A DNA stretch of 64,000 nt from Hygrocybe punicea (taxonomy: Eukaryota; Basidiomycota; Agaricomycetes; Agaricales; Hygrophoraceae): assembly GCA_963556145.1 (NCBI GenBank), contig OY744473.1:1178001-1242000 (forward strand), read 5' to 3'. A program made the position numbers and the translations under genes. Positions within the stretch are counted from its first letter, which is position 1, and each line of letters opens with the position of its first letter. A model generated the notes under the pieces. The model saw nothing but the letters and a program-made list of their open reading frames with translations. It searched no databases and was not told the origin of the DNA. This document shows, piece after piece, positions 13,601 through 24,955 of this stretch.

Positions 13601-14522
13601 ATGGATACAGGGAAATGTACCTTGAATAGTAAGCAGAAACCCTCATCTGACTGTTTGAATTCCTTTGTTCCACCAACCTTCCACGTCCGGCAAAAAATAT
13701 TACAGTTTAGGCCTGCGTGACTACATTCTTCGGCTTGCATAGGATTATCACCTGGGAGGAAAAGAACATAGGGAACAAGAAGGACTTCTTCCTTGTTTTT
13801 GCAGTCTCAAGTGACGATGCCAGACTCTGCGCATTTGCTGGAAAATGTTGAGACATGGTGCATACGGCCTTCATGAGTCAATACTTACGTTATTGATTCC
13901 TTCATCGCTCGCATCAACTCCATTGGGGCAGCATGAGGTGAAGATGTGATGAAGCAGACACAGAACTCCTTCTCAATCATCTCTCGTGGCAGGTTCACAT
14001 TTGACATATAAATGACGTGATGCTTGTTCCATTGCTTTGATATATTTCCCGATACATCATCCATGAAAACGAGAACCGGAACGGAATAGACCATGCAGTG
14101 GTCAGCCTTTGCACGGAGTCGATGAGGCAGAACATTCTGGCAGCTGTCATGGCAGCGGACATGTATAGAATTACATCTAGAACATACCAGAAAGCCTGCA
14201 CTTCAGTTCATTTGGATCCTTCTCAATATCTTGGTAATTCCGTGCAAATGTTTTGACTTTAGTAATGACCCGTGTTTCCTTCACCACAAACCTGATCTGA
14301 CAGAGTTCAATGAATTAGCTGACGAATGTGAATGTGAAATTAGCCACATACATTGGAGCATATCACTTCCCGGCCTAACGAGTATAGTTCTTTGGGTTCT
14401 TCCCCGTGAGTGCAGTGTGGTTTGTTCTGAGTAAAAAAGCGTTCAGGGATGAAATATGATCCCGATGCCTGCTGCAACAATTCCCCGACAAAATATATCT
14501 TCTCGTCCACACGAACGGCTGG

Positions 14523-16971
14523 CACAGGGTGCACAGTAGCATACCATGTCACACAGTATCTTGAAAGTACTTGACAAGTATACTAAATATCATTACCAGA
14601 ACTTTCAGCATGGTATTGTAACAGTATTCAGATATAAACTACAATACTTGTGCTCAAATTCATCTGAAAGTATGAAGGAAAATGAGACTTATACCTTTTC
14701 AATAACATCAAGCCTTTTGTTTCACTACTTTTACTGTATTTACAGCAAAGTGCTGTATAGTTTGGATAGAATACTTGCAGCCTAAGATGAATCAAAGTAT
14801 TAAACCAGTAAGGAAGTTGGGGCACTTTTACTATTAGGATACCTGTTGAATCCTATCAAGATACAGGATGAAATAGTATAGTACTGTTGCGATATTTTGG
14901 ATTTAAGATACTTTGTCAATACTTTTAAGATACTGTTTCAATACATTTAAGATACTGTGTCAATACTTTTAAGATACTATTTCAATACTTTTAAGGTACT
15001 CTTTCAACGCATCTAAGATACTGTTTCAATATCCTTAAAGAACTTTGAAAAATAGTATAGTACTGCTTCAATACTGTTCAGATACTTTGCAAAATGGTAT
15101 TGGACAGTTATTTAATGCTAAAACCCAGGGAAATATGGGGCTGGGAATTAGGATTCCGAAGTTCTGGGAATTCTGAGAATTGGAATTCCAATACTGGGAA
15201 TGCTAGGAATGGGCATTTCAAAGTGCAGGCTTTGGGATTCTGAGAATTGTAATTCCAAGAGTTTGAGACGTTTGGAAAGTAGAATTCTGAAATTGTGGGA
15301 GATTAGGGATTTGGAATTCAACAATTGTGAGAATTGAAATCCTGGAAATATGCATATTATTGAAAATTCCAAGAATGGGAATCCAAATTCAGGAAATTGG
15401 GAATCCAGATTCAGGAGATTGGGAATCCAGATGCGGGGAAGTGGGAATCCATTCCATACAATTCCGTGCAATTCCTCGGTCCACGAGTGGCGCAGCAGTA
15501 TTTGTGTCGACTCCAGCAAGCTCAAAAGACAATTCCGTGCAAATTCCAACCAATTCCAAACAATTCCGTGCAATTCCTCGGTCCACGAGTGGCTCAGCAG
15601 TATTTGTGTCGACTGCAGTGGGCTCAGAAGACAGATCGAGGNNNNNNNNNNNNNNNNNNNNNNNNNNNNNNNNNNNNNNNNNNNNNNNNNNNNNNNNNNN
15701 NNNNNNNNNNNNNNNNNNNNNNNNNNNNNNNNNNNNNNNNNCGTGCAATTCCTCGGTCCACGAGTGGCGCAGCAGTATTTGTGTCGACTCCAGCAAGCTC
15801 AAAAGACAATTCCGTGCAAATTCCAACCAATTCCAAACAATTCCGTGCAATTCCTCGGTCCACGAGTGGCTCAGCAGTATTTGTGTCGACTGCAGTGGGC
15901 TCAGAAGACAGATCGAGGAATTGAACGGAATTGTTTGGAATTGGTTGGAATTTGCACGGAATTGTCCTTTGAGCTCACACGACTCATCACGAATACTGCT
16001 CAGCCACTCGAGGACCGAGGAATTGCATGGAATTGTATGGAATGGATTCCCACTTCCCCGCATCTGGATTCCCAATCTCCTGAATCTGGATTCCCAATTT
16101 CCTGAATTTGGATTCCCATTCTTGGAATTTTCAATAATATGCATATTTCCAGGATTTCAATTCTCACAATTGTTGAATTCCAAATCCCTAATCTCCCACA
16201 ATTTCAGAATTCTACTTTCCAAACGTCTCAAACTCTTGGAATTACAATTCTCAGAATCCCAAAGCCTGCACTTTGAAATGCCCATTCCTAGCATTCCCAG
16301 TATTGGAATTCCAATTCTCAGAATTCCCAGAACTTCGGAATCCTAATTCCCAGCCCCATATTTCCCTGGGTTTTAGCATTAAATAACTGTCCAATACCAT
16401 TTTGCAAAGTATCTGAACAGTATTGAAGCAGTACTATACTATTTTTCAAAGTTCTTTAAGGATATTGAAACAGTATCTTAGATGCGTTGAAAGCGTACCT
16501 TAAAAGTATTGAAATAGTATCTTAAAAGTATTGACACAGTATCTTAAATGTATTGAAACAGTATCTTAAAAGTATTGACAAAGTATCTTAAATCCAAAAT
16601 ATCGCAACAGTACTATACTATTTCATCCTGTATCTTGATAGGATTCAACAGGTATCCTAATAGTAAAAGTGCCCCAACTTCCTTACTGGTTTAATACTTT
16701 GATTCATCTTAGGCTGCAAGTATTCTATCCAAACTATACAGCACTTTGCTGTAAATACAGTAAAAGTAGTGAAACAAAAGGCTTGATGTTATTGAAAAGG
16801 TATAAGTCTCATTTTCCTTCATACTTTCAGATGAATTTGAGCACAAGTATTGTAGTTTATATCTGAATACTGTTACAATACCATGCTGAAAGTTCTGGTA
16901 ATGATATTTAGTATACTTGTCAAGTACTTTCAAGATACTGTGTGACATGGTATGCTACTGTGCACCCTGTG
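14523..16971. mobile_element. Long inverted-repeat (foldback) element, 3-base target duplication
   Basis: Two near-identical arms of about 1.4 kb run inward from CACAGGGTGCACAGTAGC at each end. The element is bounded by TGG at 14520-14522 and 16972-16974. Removing it and one TGG restores the transposase reading frame (...MTP then AVRVDEK...). Outer arm parts carry about 27-base repeats around AAGATACTGTTTCAATAC (14930-15060, mirrored 16440-16600). Inner parts are rich in GGAATTC-type palindromes. CAC ends and a 3-base duplication suggest a CACTA-like non-autonomous element. The few mismatches between arms imply recent origin. The centre is broken by the assembly gap. Confidence 0.85.
15642..15741. 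other. Assembly gap (100 N)
   Basis: Exactly 100 N lie near the centre of the palindrome. The roughly 170 bases before the gap recur in direct orientation after it, so the true centre may be a collapsed tandem duplication or an assembly artefact. Confidence 0.98.
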
Positions 16972-18513
16972 TGGAGTCATGACATCGAGAGGAAGATCTA
17001 AAAGCATTTTCTCGCCATTATGAACTTGTGACATCCTTGCGATATCGTCGTGAGGATAATCGGCCATGGCGAACCTTGTCAGAGGGTTTGCGTAATCCTG
17101 TTCTCAATATCAGCTAGGTTGTACACAGATCGCCACATGAGTAGCAAGAACCTTGGCAATAGCTTTTCCTACATCGTTTAGATAAAAAACATTTCCTGAT
17201 GGCGATACCACCTTTTCAGTTGGGTGTCCTACTATCTCTTCAACACCCCGCTGGCAATCCTTGAGAGCAGCCAGCGAAGGTACATTTGGTGCTCCGAGCT
17301 CAGTGGCCCAACTGAGCACAGCTCTTTTCTGAGATTCCGAGAATCAAAGACGAGGTGAGGTGAAGAGCAGGTGTGTGGTAAACATCTGCAAGGCATAATG
17401 AGTCAACAGAAAATGCAATGGACAGATTTGACAGACTGGCATGGATGGCCATGGATATGTTGGTGATGAGACGGAGACCCGCTTTTTGGATAAATGGTGA
17501 GTAACTGGCGGTAGATCTATGTTGCCAATACTCAATTACAGAGGTGACAGTAAGTAGATATCACGATACTTACCATGAATATTCAGCCCAAAATCATTGG
17601 CGGGCGTTTCGTCGAATACAAAGAGATTATCATCATCTTCCTCGAGTTCCTCTGCAAGACAATTTAAGGGTTGCATTGAATCGGTGATTGCAATCGTGGA
17701 ATCTATGGGATCCCAGAGGCTACCAAGGGGAACAGTGTCCTCATCATCCAAATTTTCTTCCATAGCGACAGTGACTTCATCATCGAGGATACCAGGAACT
17801 TCCTGCATTGTGTCATCATTACCCCGGAACTTATCTGAAGCATAAGAGGCAGAAGAATGCGAGGAAAGGCCAGAGCGTCTCAAAGCGTTTTGATGTGTGG
17901 CAATTCCCTTGTGTCGTTCAATGTGTCTGTACTCCACCTCTGGACAATCGCCCTTGTAATCCTTGGGGCAGATAAGACATTTGACAGTGCGGGAGTTTGC
18001 GATTTGGTAGAAAACTGAAAGTGATCTTTGTGAGTAGAATAATGTTGAGATGGAATGTGTACCTTGAGGGTCAAGTTGCAGTTTCAACCTTCTGGATGCT
18101 TTCGGCATGCGGCCTTCGCGTTCAAGTTATTGTTGACTTGGGAGTTGACTAATCGCGTAGCAGGTCACATGTTCGTCAACCTCTTGCAACTTTACCATGA
18201 GCTCGAATTCAGAGACGCTTGTATTTTGCACCGATGGCTCTTCATATCAGGGCGATAGTGTGGGACATCCTATTTCGGTTTCCATTTGTTTATCCGGCAC
18301 TCTTCCTCCCAATCTCGATATTCGCAACATCATAAGTTGTTCATGTTTAAGTTGTTGAGACTCACAACAATTTTGCTTGTTTAGCCGTTCACGTTTTCTG
18401 TAACAATACCTCAATATGACACAATTATCAGTACTCCTGTCATGAAGGCCATGCAATGAGATACACAAAATTCTACTACAGGTATTCCAGTAGGGGCCCA
18501 ATTTTGCAATGCC

Positions 18514-18936
18514 ATGCTCATGACTCACGTACCGCAGACTAGGAGAAAGTTTGATATACCCTTTTTACCCCTGCCACCCGATTTCAATTTTGAGGATCGT
18601 GTTCAATGGATGGACCTTGCCGATACAATACACAACTGGCTGATTACTGAAAGGCCATACATTCGCTCAATGTTCCTGTGGAAATATGGGGCAGAAGCTT
18701 TTTGGATGGCTTTCACAGCAGCATACCCTGCTTTTCCCAGCGGCGAGTGGCCCGAATGGAACACGGAGATCCCGATGGATGGGCAGTATATTCACGCATG
18801 GATCAGCCAGAGTGATGAAGATGAGTACAAGGAGAGTAATGGCGTTGAGGGGAATAACGGCGCAGGAAGCACCAGGGGGGACCCCCAGGTCATTTGGGAG
18901 AAAATTCAAAAGCTCTTTGCCTTTGTGTTTGTGTAA
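18514..18936 (+). CDS. Hypothetical 140-residue protein
   Basis: This is an intronless frame with an acidic, Trp-rich product (WMDLADTIHNWLITERPYI, GEWPEWNTEIPMDGQYIHAW). It has a more protein-like composition than neighbouring chance frames. No family was recognised and no expression signal is visible. It lies inside the candidate 13.3 kb element. A GT/AG pair near 18888-18893 could extend or shorten it. It may be a remnant of a transposon accessory gene. Confidence 0.3.
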   Translation: MLMTHVPQTRRKFDIPFLPLPPDFNFEDRVQWMDLADTIHNWLITERPYIRSMFLWKYGAEAFWMAFTAAYPAFPSGEWPEWNTEIPMDGQYIHAWISQSDEDEYKESNGVEGNNGAGSTRGDPQVIWEKIQKLFAFVFV

Positions 18937-19349
18937 ATTTTTGCCCTCTGTACATGTAAAAACCATGACTCTGCCTTATTTAACGGTGCACGTGAAAATA
19001 TTATAGGTGTATACCCGATACACTCCACCAGCCCTGGTACAGGGTTTATTCGGGGGGGGTTCGGTACCTGGGACTCATGCTGGGTCAGTCCTGGGTCGCC
19101 AGTGGTGGCTGAGTACTAATTTGGAGGTGGTCGGGCACTGGTTCACATCACTCAACTGTTGCCAGGGAATGCCCAGAACGAACCGAACAAAGGCCTAATG
19201 ATTCACTGAGGCCCAGGCCTGAACCGTGCCAGTGAACCGAGGGATGATCTGCCGATTTGTCATATCCCCAGCTCAGCGTTCGTCTGGGATCGAATTTGTG
19301 CCACGTCACTCATGTTTGACCAAAACGTCTATAGCCCTAATCTAGTACT

Positions 19350-19640
19350 ATGACCAATTGGCCGTGTAGGTCCTCGTCAACATCGGCCCAGTTCCACCGT
19401 CGTCGTCGTCGTACTGTAGCTGGCTGGCATGTTGACATTGGCATGGACTTCTTGTTGCCTTGGCCGTCGTCGTCACCATCGGCCCAGTTCCACCATCGTC
19501 ATCGTCGTACTGCTGCCGGATGGCGGTGGAGGTCGTCGCCATTGCCATTGTTGTGTGACGGTAGTGGTGGTAGTGGTGCTGTCGTCGTCATCGCCATCGC
19601 TGTCGCCCTGTTGCCAGTAGGCAGTGGATGTCATTGCCGT
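19350..19640. repeat. GTC-rich low-complexity block, second hAT-type copy
   Basis: Triplet-rich sequence matching 7270-7400 in the same orientation, with the block CTGTAGCTGGCTGGC shared by both. It forms the inner part of the right end of the 6870-20154 candidate. GAACC/GGTTC subterminal repeats lie at 19985-20150. Confidence 0.6.
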
Positions 19641-19678
19641 CGTTGTTAATTCTCCGCTAGCGAAGTATTAGGAATGAA

Positions 19679-19761
19679 CTAAAAGTTTGAATTAGTAGAA
19701 GTACCTGAAATAACCAAGGACTTACCTTGAGCAGAACAGTTCACCGCGAACTGTTCTGCTC
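19679..19761 (-). other. Stem-loop abutting an intron-like segment (module 1)
   Basis: A perfect 14-base stem GAGCAGAACAGTTC with loop ACCGC (19729-19761) lies three bases upstream, on the minus strand, of donor GTAAGT (19725). A 47-base AT-rich segment follows with branch-like CTACTAAT and ends TTTTAG (19679). Confidence 0.55.
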
Positions 19762-20162
19762 ATCTTCAAGTTTGACAACATCGTCGTTCAACTTGAAGTG
19801 TTGTTGTGCGTGTGATATCCGCCCTCGTCGTCGAAGTGTCGTTGTCGCTTGTTACAGCGTGGTCATGGACGACGGCAGTGTGTGACACCACCCCCAGTTC
19901 GGTTTTGCAAGCGAGGGAGATGGTAGGGCGAGGGAGGAGGTGGAGGTGGGTTGCATGTAGGGACAACAGTGGTTAGGGACACTTACCGGTTTGAACCGGT
20001 CCGAACGGGTTCTGGACCGCGAAAAAACACGTGAACGTGGAACTGGACTTTAGGTCCGGTTCACGCCTGGCCCCAAACTTGGACCCGAACCATGGTTCAG
20101 TTCCCATCAGTTCAGGTTCGAACCATGGTTCTGAACCTGACCCATCCATCACTATGTGGTTG

Positions 20163-20583
20163 AGAATAAGTTGAACATGGCGAAGGTTCAAAATTTGGGC
20201 TCAGAGTTGTGACGGAGTTTGAATATATCACCTTGTTTCGCCAAGCCCTTCCACAATTTTCACTAAGTCCTTCTGTGACATCAAATATACATGGAATCGA
20301 TGTTGACCCGACATTGAGCTGTCAGTGATCGGTCCAGCCCAAGATTTGGCGCTGGGCCATACTTAAATTTGATCAAAATTATATAAGTAAAGAAGTCGAT
20401 CTGTGATGACCATGAATACAATGTCATTTTCATCACCTTCTATCCACTGCCGAATTTAGATTGGGTTTGCAGCGGGATCAGAAATAAATTTTATCTACTG
20501 TACTCACGCGAATTATAACAATGGACTGTGACATGTGATGCTAACAATCTGGTATTTTTGTAACAATTATTGATGAACGTGAT
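20163..20583. other. Flank between elements, no gene recognised
   Basis: AT-rich sequence. The stretch around 20500-20525 (ACTCACGCGAATTATAACAA) is partly mirrored on the other strand at 30612-30650, beyond the KDZ element. This hints that an older element was split by the KDZ insertion. Confidence 0.35.
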
Positions 20584-20957
20584 GTGACTTTGCAACAATT
20601 CTTGGGAGTCAGACTAGATAAATTTTGCACGATGACAGGCATCGAAAAGTACCTCACTCGATTCACTCAAGAAGAGTATGATGAGACTGGCTCGGACTTA
20701 AACAATGAGATTGGGTGGTTTGTTTACATTTACATTATTATTTCGATATCACGACTAATGCTCTGCTTAGGCTGAATTACTTATCTGGAGTCCTGGATGG
20801 CAATCTAGGGGAGACCACACTCTTGCTGCCAAGCCTCTTTTTGGCTCTCAATGAAGATATCAAGCCTTCTGATCACTACTCATATGGAGAAGTGTTGCGC
20901 ACACTATGTTACTTACAAACGGAGGGTGCTGTCGATGTCCGCCAGTTCACCCCGTGA
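20584..20957 (+). CDS. Hypothetical protein fragment, two exons
   Basis: A frame starting TLQQFLGVRLDKF is joined by a short GTTTGT...TTAG intron (about 20719-20770) to LNYLSGVLDGNLGETT and ends at the stop in CCGTGA (20955-20957). Composition and the intron suggest a genuine gene or gene remnant, upstream part unknown. It ends 18 bases before the KDZ insertion. No family was recognised. Confidence 0.3.
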
Positions 20958-20975
20958 CATGGGTTGAAACATAAC

Positions 20976-21365
20976 CACCTGACCTTCCCACACTTTGAGC
21001 CCACTTAGGCTTACCTCTGCAGTGACCTCGACACCAGCGGTAAATCAGTGGATAACTCTACACTTTGTGGTATGTACTTTCATCTTATCTACTACACCTT
21101 TATCACTGATAACGACTGTTATCTACAGTCGGCATCCTTTCTGCCACTCCACCCAAACTCCCACGCCCATTGCCCTTCACCAAGCGGCGGGCGCTGTGCT
21201 CAGTAGCGCCGCTGCTCGTAAGCCATCGTTTATATCTATTACGGCCTTCAAATGCTAACTGTCTACATCCCTTTCACTACAACATAGTCCAGACATCGCT
21301 GTTGAGGCTGTGCCCCCAACAGCGCCTGCCACCTGGTCAGCACAGTGTTGAGCACTGTCAACAGC
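20976..21365 (+). repeat. Left terminal inverted repeat of the KDZ element
   Basis: About 390 bases match the reverse complement of 30118-30541 with few differences, including the segment ACTGATAACGACTGTTATC. Similarity stops after the GGTCAGCACAGTGTTGAG stretch near 21333-21351. Confidence 0.85.
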
Positions 21366-21678
21366 AGCGGTCGCTGCTTGTAGGCTATTGTTTATTCCAT
21401 TTTGGTCCTCAAATGCTAACCTATGCTCTTTCAAGGCCGAAATCATTATCAACCATTGGCTCAGGTCATCAATAGCACCGGGTTAGACCAGCAATAGTAG
21501 CTGAAGTGATGATGGTGGCAGACTCAATTCTTTCGTCTCTATCTTTTGTACATATCCTTTAGAAGCACACACCAGCATGATCAACCAATGAAGAATTGCC
21601 ATACTCAATACCACTACTAACTGGCAGGAGCTATACGCCAAAACATAAGATTTATCTATAAAATTCTATTCCCAATTT

Positions 21679-23389
21679 TTAAACGGGGCCAAGGGCATCC
21701 ATGTCCGAGAAAAGAAGATCCATAAAGCCACCAGGAGGGAAGGTGCCATTGGTGTATGGCAGATCACCCCCAGAAGGGTAGAGAATGTCATTGAAGGCTT
21801 GTGGAGGAAAGAGTGCACCGTCGGAAGGAAATGTACTAGGAGGGCCATTGAAGTGTAGAGTACTGTCAGCATTGGCAGCAGAGGGGGGTAAGCACAATAG
21901 CCCAGTAGTATGGGGCAGGTCCGAGGGTAGACCAGTGGGGAGAGCAAATGGAATAGGGTTTGGAGTGGCTTCATCAGCTGGTACAATGCTGGCACTGGAC
22001 TCTGCATCCTGGCGCACCCTCTTCAGCGCAGGGTTGGGTGCACCTGTATTTGTGTGAGCTCGTTTCACACCTTTGTCAGAACGCTGTCGGCAGCTAGGTT
22101 CCTCGATCTCACTGGCCTCGATCTGGAGATTCCACTCCTTATCCAATTTCACAAACTCGTCATGAGAGATTGACTCCCAATAAATTTTCTCGCACTCCCA
22201 TTTTCTCAACAGCGACTCCAGAACTGTGAGACCGCTGGAGATGTCGCTAAGGTTTGCAAAAGGGATTTCCACTGGCCAACCAACAATACGAACGTGATAC
22301 TTCCTGACAATGTCTCGCCAATAATTCTTGAATTTCATTTCAGCTTTCGGCTTGCCAATTGCTTCAGCTGCATGTAAATTAGTCGCAAGACATTTTCACA
22401 ATTGTGAATCGGGGACTTACCAGGGCCATTGTTCATGTAGCGTCTGATCTCACTTCGTACCTCAGATACCTGACCCTTGTAATTTTTTGCGGCACCTATC
22501 ATGAAATTAAGCCACAAGATCCTGTCATTTGGCAAGGAGAGGATAGATAATTACCTGAAAGACCCTGGACTGCGTGACCCTCAAGTTTGCTGACGAATTC
22601 TTGGTTGTCCATTTTCATGGTTCCCAACATAAAGTCCTCAACGCCTTCGGTGGAAAAAGCAACACCATGAACAGGCAAATCGGTTGACCCACATGCGGTA
22701 AAAAGGAGAGACTCGCATCCAGTTCAAGATTTAAGATTATGTAGCTATATAAACCATGAATAAAAGTGGGCGAAATTTTTAATGAATGGAAATACCTCGT
22801 GTTCGACAGTTGCGATGGTGTGGCTGATATCATTCACCTTGGACCGGTTTGAGATCCATCGGCCTTTTGCCTGCAATTCCTTGTGTTCATCCAGCTGGTG
22901 GATGAGGTCTTCTTTTACTTCGGCAGTTAAATTTTCATATTCAGCTTGGCTGTTGCTAGCAGTGTTTGTGAGAGCCCTGTGACTGAGGCCTGGACCTAAA
23001 CATACAAAGTTAGGTATCATCAGATTTGAGATGTCAGACAACAGACCTTCCGATTGACATTGCTCTTTCATCTTCATGAAGTTGAATGCATTCCATGCCG
23101 TGGTTTTCTTGGTACCTTGACGAGCAAAAGAACCCTTTCCCATATGCAGAGTAGACTGTACACGGCGCAAACTCTTGTGATGTGTGATCGCAATATTCTC
23201 CGCTGCCTCATCAATGGTCTTCCATGCAGCTGAAAGGTCCTTTGAATATGCAGCGCCTGCATTCCGTTGACAGGCTGTGGCCACATAGCGAGCCTCTTTG
23301 CTAAGTTTGGGGCGGGGAGCATGCAGCCGTTTGTCCTGTGTATGAGTGGGTTTTGGTTTTATGGGGACATGAAAAGTGTGAAGAGGCAT
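21679..23389 (-). CDS. KDZ-element accessory protein, function unknown
   Basis: Five exons (23389-23047, 22995-22796, 22711-22555, 22495-22421, 22367-21679) give 487 residues with consistent phases. The N-terminal third is Lys/Arg-rich and contains KKTTAWNAFNFMKMKEQ, reminiscent of HMG-box-like starts (weak inference). The middle holds ISNRSKVNDISHTIATVEHE, FTACGSTDLPVHGVAFSTEG and KLEGHAVQGLSG. The C-terminal exon starts KPKAEMKFKNYWRDIVRKY and ends in a Pro/Ser-rich, Phe-dotted tail. This protein type is common beside Agaricomycete transposons and is probably nuclear. Its biochemical role is unknown. It is intact while the adjacent transposase is not. Confidence 0.72.
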
Positions 23390-23778
23390 GATGAGTCTAT
23401 GATTCAAACATGGAAGTTGGGATGCAAAAATAAAAAATATTGAAGTGATCGAAACCGAACGGTTTGGGATTAAGGGTGGCCTCCTAAGTTGAATTAAGGG
23501 TTGCAAAAAGTTGACGGGTAGCACTATGTTTGACATTCAATTAGAACCTCGCAAACTGAGCCCAATAAAAAACGGCTATTTGGAAAGTGAAACAGCAAAG
23601 ATTATCACACACTTTGGCGGAGATTCAGCCAATTACAAGACAGATTAAAACGGCTAAGATGAAAAGAATGAATAAAGATGTTAGAAAACGAACGTTCGAC
23701 GTGTCTTTCGCCAACCTGATTGTTTGCTTGAATTCAAAATTAGATGACATTCATAATAAAAAATAAAACCAACCAGTT

Positions 23779-24955
23779 TTGGATTGTTGCTCGTCTCCAT
23801 CAGGATTTGTGCGAGTTGATGTGCCTCTTTGTCACTCAAGCTCCACTGCCTCACCATGACTCGGAGGCCATCTTCATCTTCAGATTGTAAGAAGTTTTTC
23901 ATAGAAGGTGGAAAGGTATCGACACGAAGGGTGGAGACTGGTGAAAAGTCATTGGGTTGGTGAAAAATTTGATCTAGAGACGGATCGACTGAACCACTAG
24001 GAAGTACAGTAGTCAAGTGCTTGGATGAGGTCTTTTGAGCATAAAGCAAAGAATAATAATAATGAACTCACTCGAAGTATGGCTGCATCGTTGATGGACC
24101 CATTTTCAGAACCATCAGTGCATGGGACCTCGTTGGATGCCGTAGAAATGGCCAGCTCGCTCACCTCAGCCCACCATGCTTCATCACCACTGTCTTCATA
24201 GGTCTCATCTGCACCTTCACTGACCAAATCCTCCCAAATCGGTTCAAAATCTCCAAACTGACGGCACGGGAAAGATTGTAGGGTGTTATTAATCTGCGTG
24301 TTGCTAGCGGTGACCTGGTGAGAAATTGGAACCTTGGCAATGCGACAGTTGTTATGAAGGTGAAGAAGATGCAGTAGACCTATTTCTAATGCAAACAGTT
24401 CAACGAAGAGTGGCGTAGGGATCAATGAATTCGCTCCCGAAGTTGTAGGTGCTGGAAGCACAGTGTCGACAATGATACCTTCAGGTGTGGCTGGGAGACC
24501 TCCAGGGCACCGTAAGAGAACAGTTATGCCTCCATCGATGGCATCCATACATGAAATCTAAAGCAAATCAATCACCATTAAATTGATATACCAATTCAAC
24601 TAACCGCATCCAAAATGTCACTGAAGGTGTCCTGCAAGAGCTTGGACCACTCCTTTTCGGTGCCAGTGTGTTGAGATTTTTCCTGAAAATATGCGATAGT
24701 CGAGTTGTGAAGCAAATTGATCTGGGTCCCAGATTGATATGCACCATGTCGAAGATAAGCACGACAGGATGAATGACTCCTGCAGTCCACGGTCATGGTA
24801 TGCAAAACATGAACACCCTGCGGTGAGTAGTCAAGCTCTGGGCAGGATGGCAAGAACTCAGTCATGTTGTGGAAATGTGAGATGCAAAACCTGGATTTGG
24901 TAATGCAGCTGTAGTCGTAACAACTCTGCCCATCATTGAGATTCAAAGTTAACAA
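23779..24955 (-). CDS. KDZ-element hypothetical protein
   Basis: At least three exons: about 24955-24607, 24558-24070 and 24030-23779, joined by GTTAGT...TTAG and GTGAGT...AAAAG introns. The first exon contains DYSPQGVHVLHTMTVDC and SCRAYLRHGAYQSGT. The second is acidic in its last third (EPIWEDLVSEGADET). The third contains QWSLSDKEAHQLAQILMET. It starts just downstream of the transposase stop, so an extra C-terminal transposase exon cannot be excluded. The 3' end is uncertain; a further donor follows NNPKL. No function was recognised. Confidence 0.45.

Larger units (their letters stand above)
10666..18108 (-). pseudogene. Large zinc-finger transposase-like gene, split by an inserted element
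   Basis: The gene runs from ATG 18108 to stop 10666 on the minus strand. The N-terminal exons encode a C2H2-like finger (VKCLICPKDY...RHIERHKGIATH). Next come conserved blocks SGNVFYLNDVGKAIAK, YPHDDIARMSQVHNGEKMLL, then after the insertion VRVDEKIYFVGELLQQ, DTPTEILHMILLGVVKYFWG, GLIGKHFKSLAQVM, PKFHFLLHLAAFICHFG and ERYESFNHVFRL. A Pro-rich tail (10666-11700) follows. These blocks define a transposase-like family common in Agaricomycetes. The HFLLHL...ERYESFNHV segment recalls the C-terminal part of CACTA Tnp2-type proteins; this is my inference. An inverted-repeat element interrupts codons at 14523-16971, so the gene cannot make one protein. Small exons near 12100-12420 are unresolved and may contain further lesions. 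Confidence 0.72.
6870..20154. mobile_element. Candidate 13.3 kb composite hAT-like element
   Basis: The left end reads TAGTGATGGACAGGTCCGG and the reversed right end reads TAGTGATGGATGGGTCAGG. They match at 19 of the first 22 positions and fit the hAT terminal consensus YARNG. The flanking octamers CGTGGTTG (6862-6869) and TGTGGTTG (20155-20162) match at 7 of 8 positions, as expected for a hAT target duplication. Inside each end is the same GTC-rich non-autonomous sequence in direct orientation (shared block 7269-7348 and 19417-19495). Between them are an accessory gene and a large transposase gene. It may be two hAT copies moving as one unit, or one hAT element invaded by another transposon. 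Confidence 0.5.

Noticed and set aside
15327..16346. Long open frames (up to 339 codons) on both strands through the inverted-repeat element
   Set aside because: They run through the N gap and through short palindromic repeats; the same peptide appears on both strands because the DNA is a palindrome.
6870..20154. LTR retrotransposon, because of the direct repeats at 7.3 and 19.4 kb
   Set aside because: No gag/pol, primer-binding site or TG...CA ends; the repeats are inside inverted-ended hAT-like sequence.
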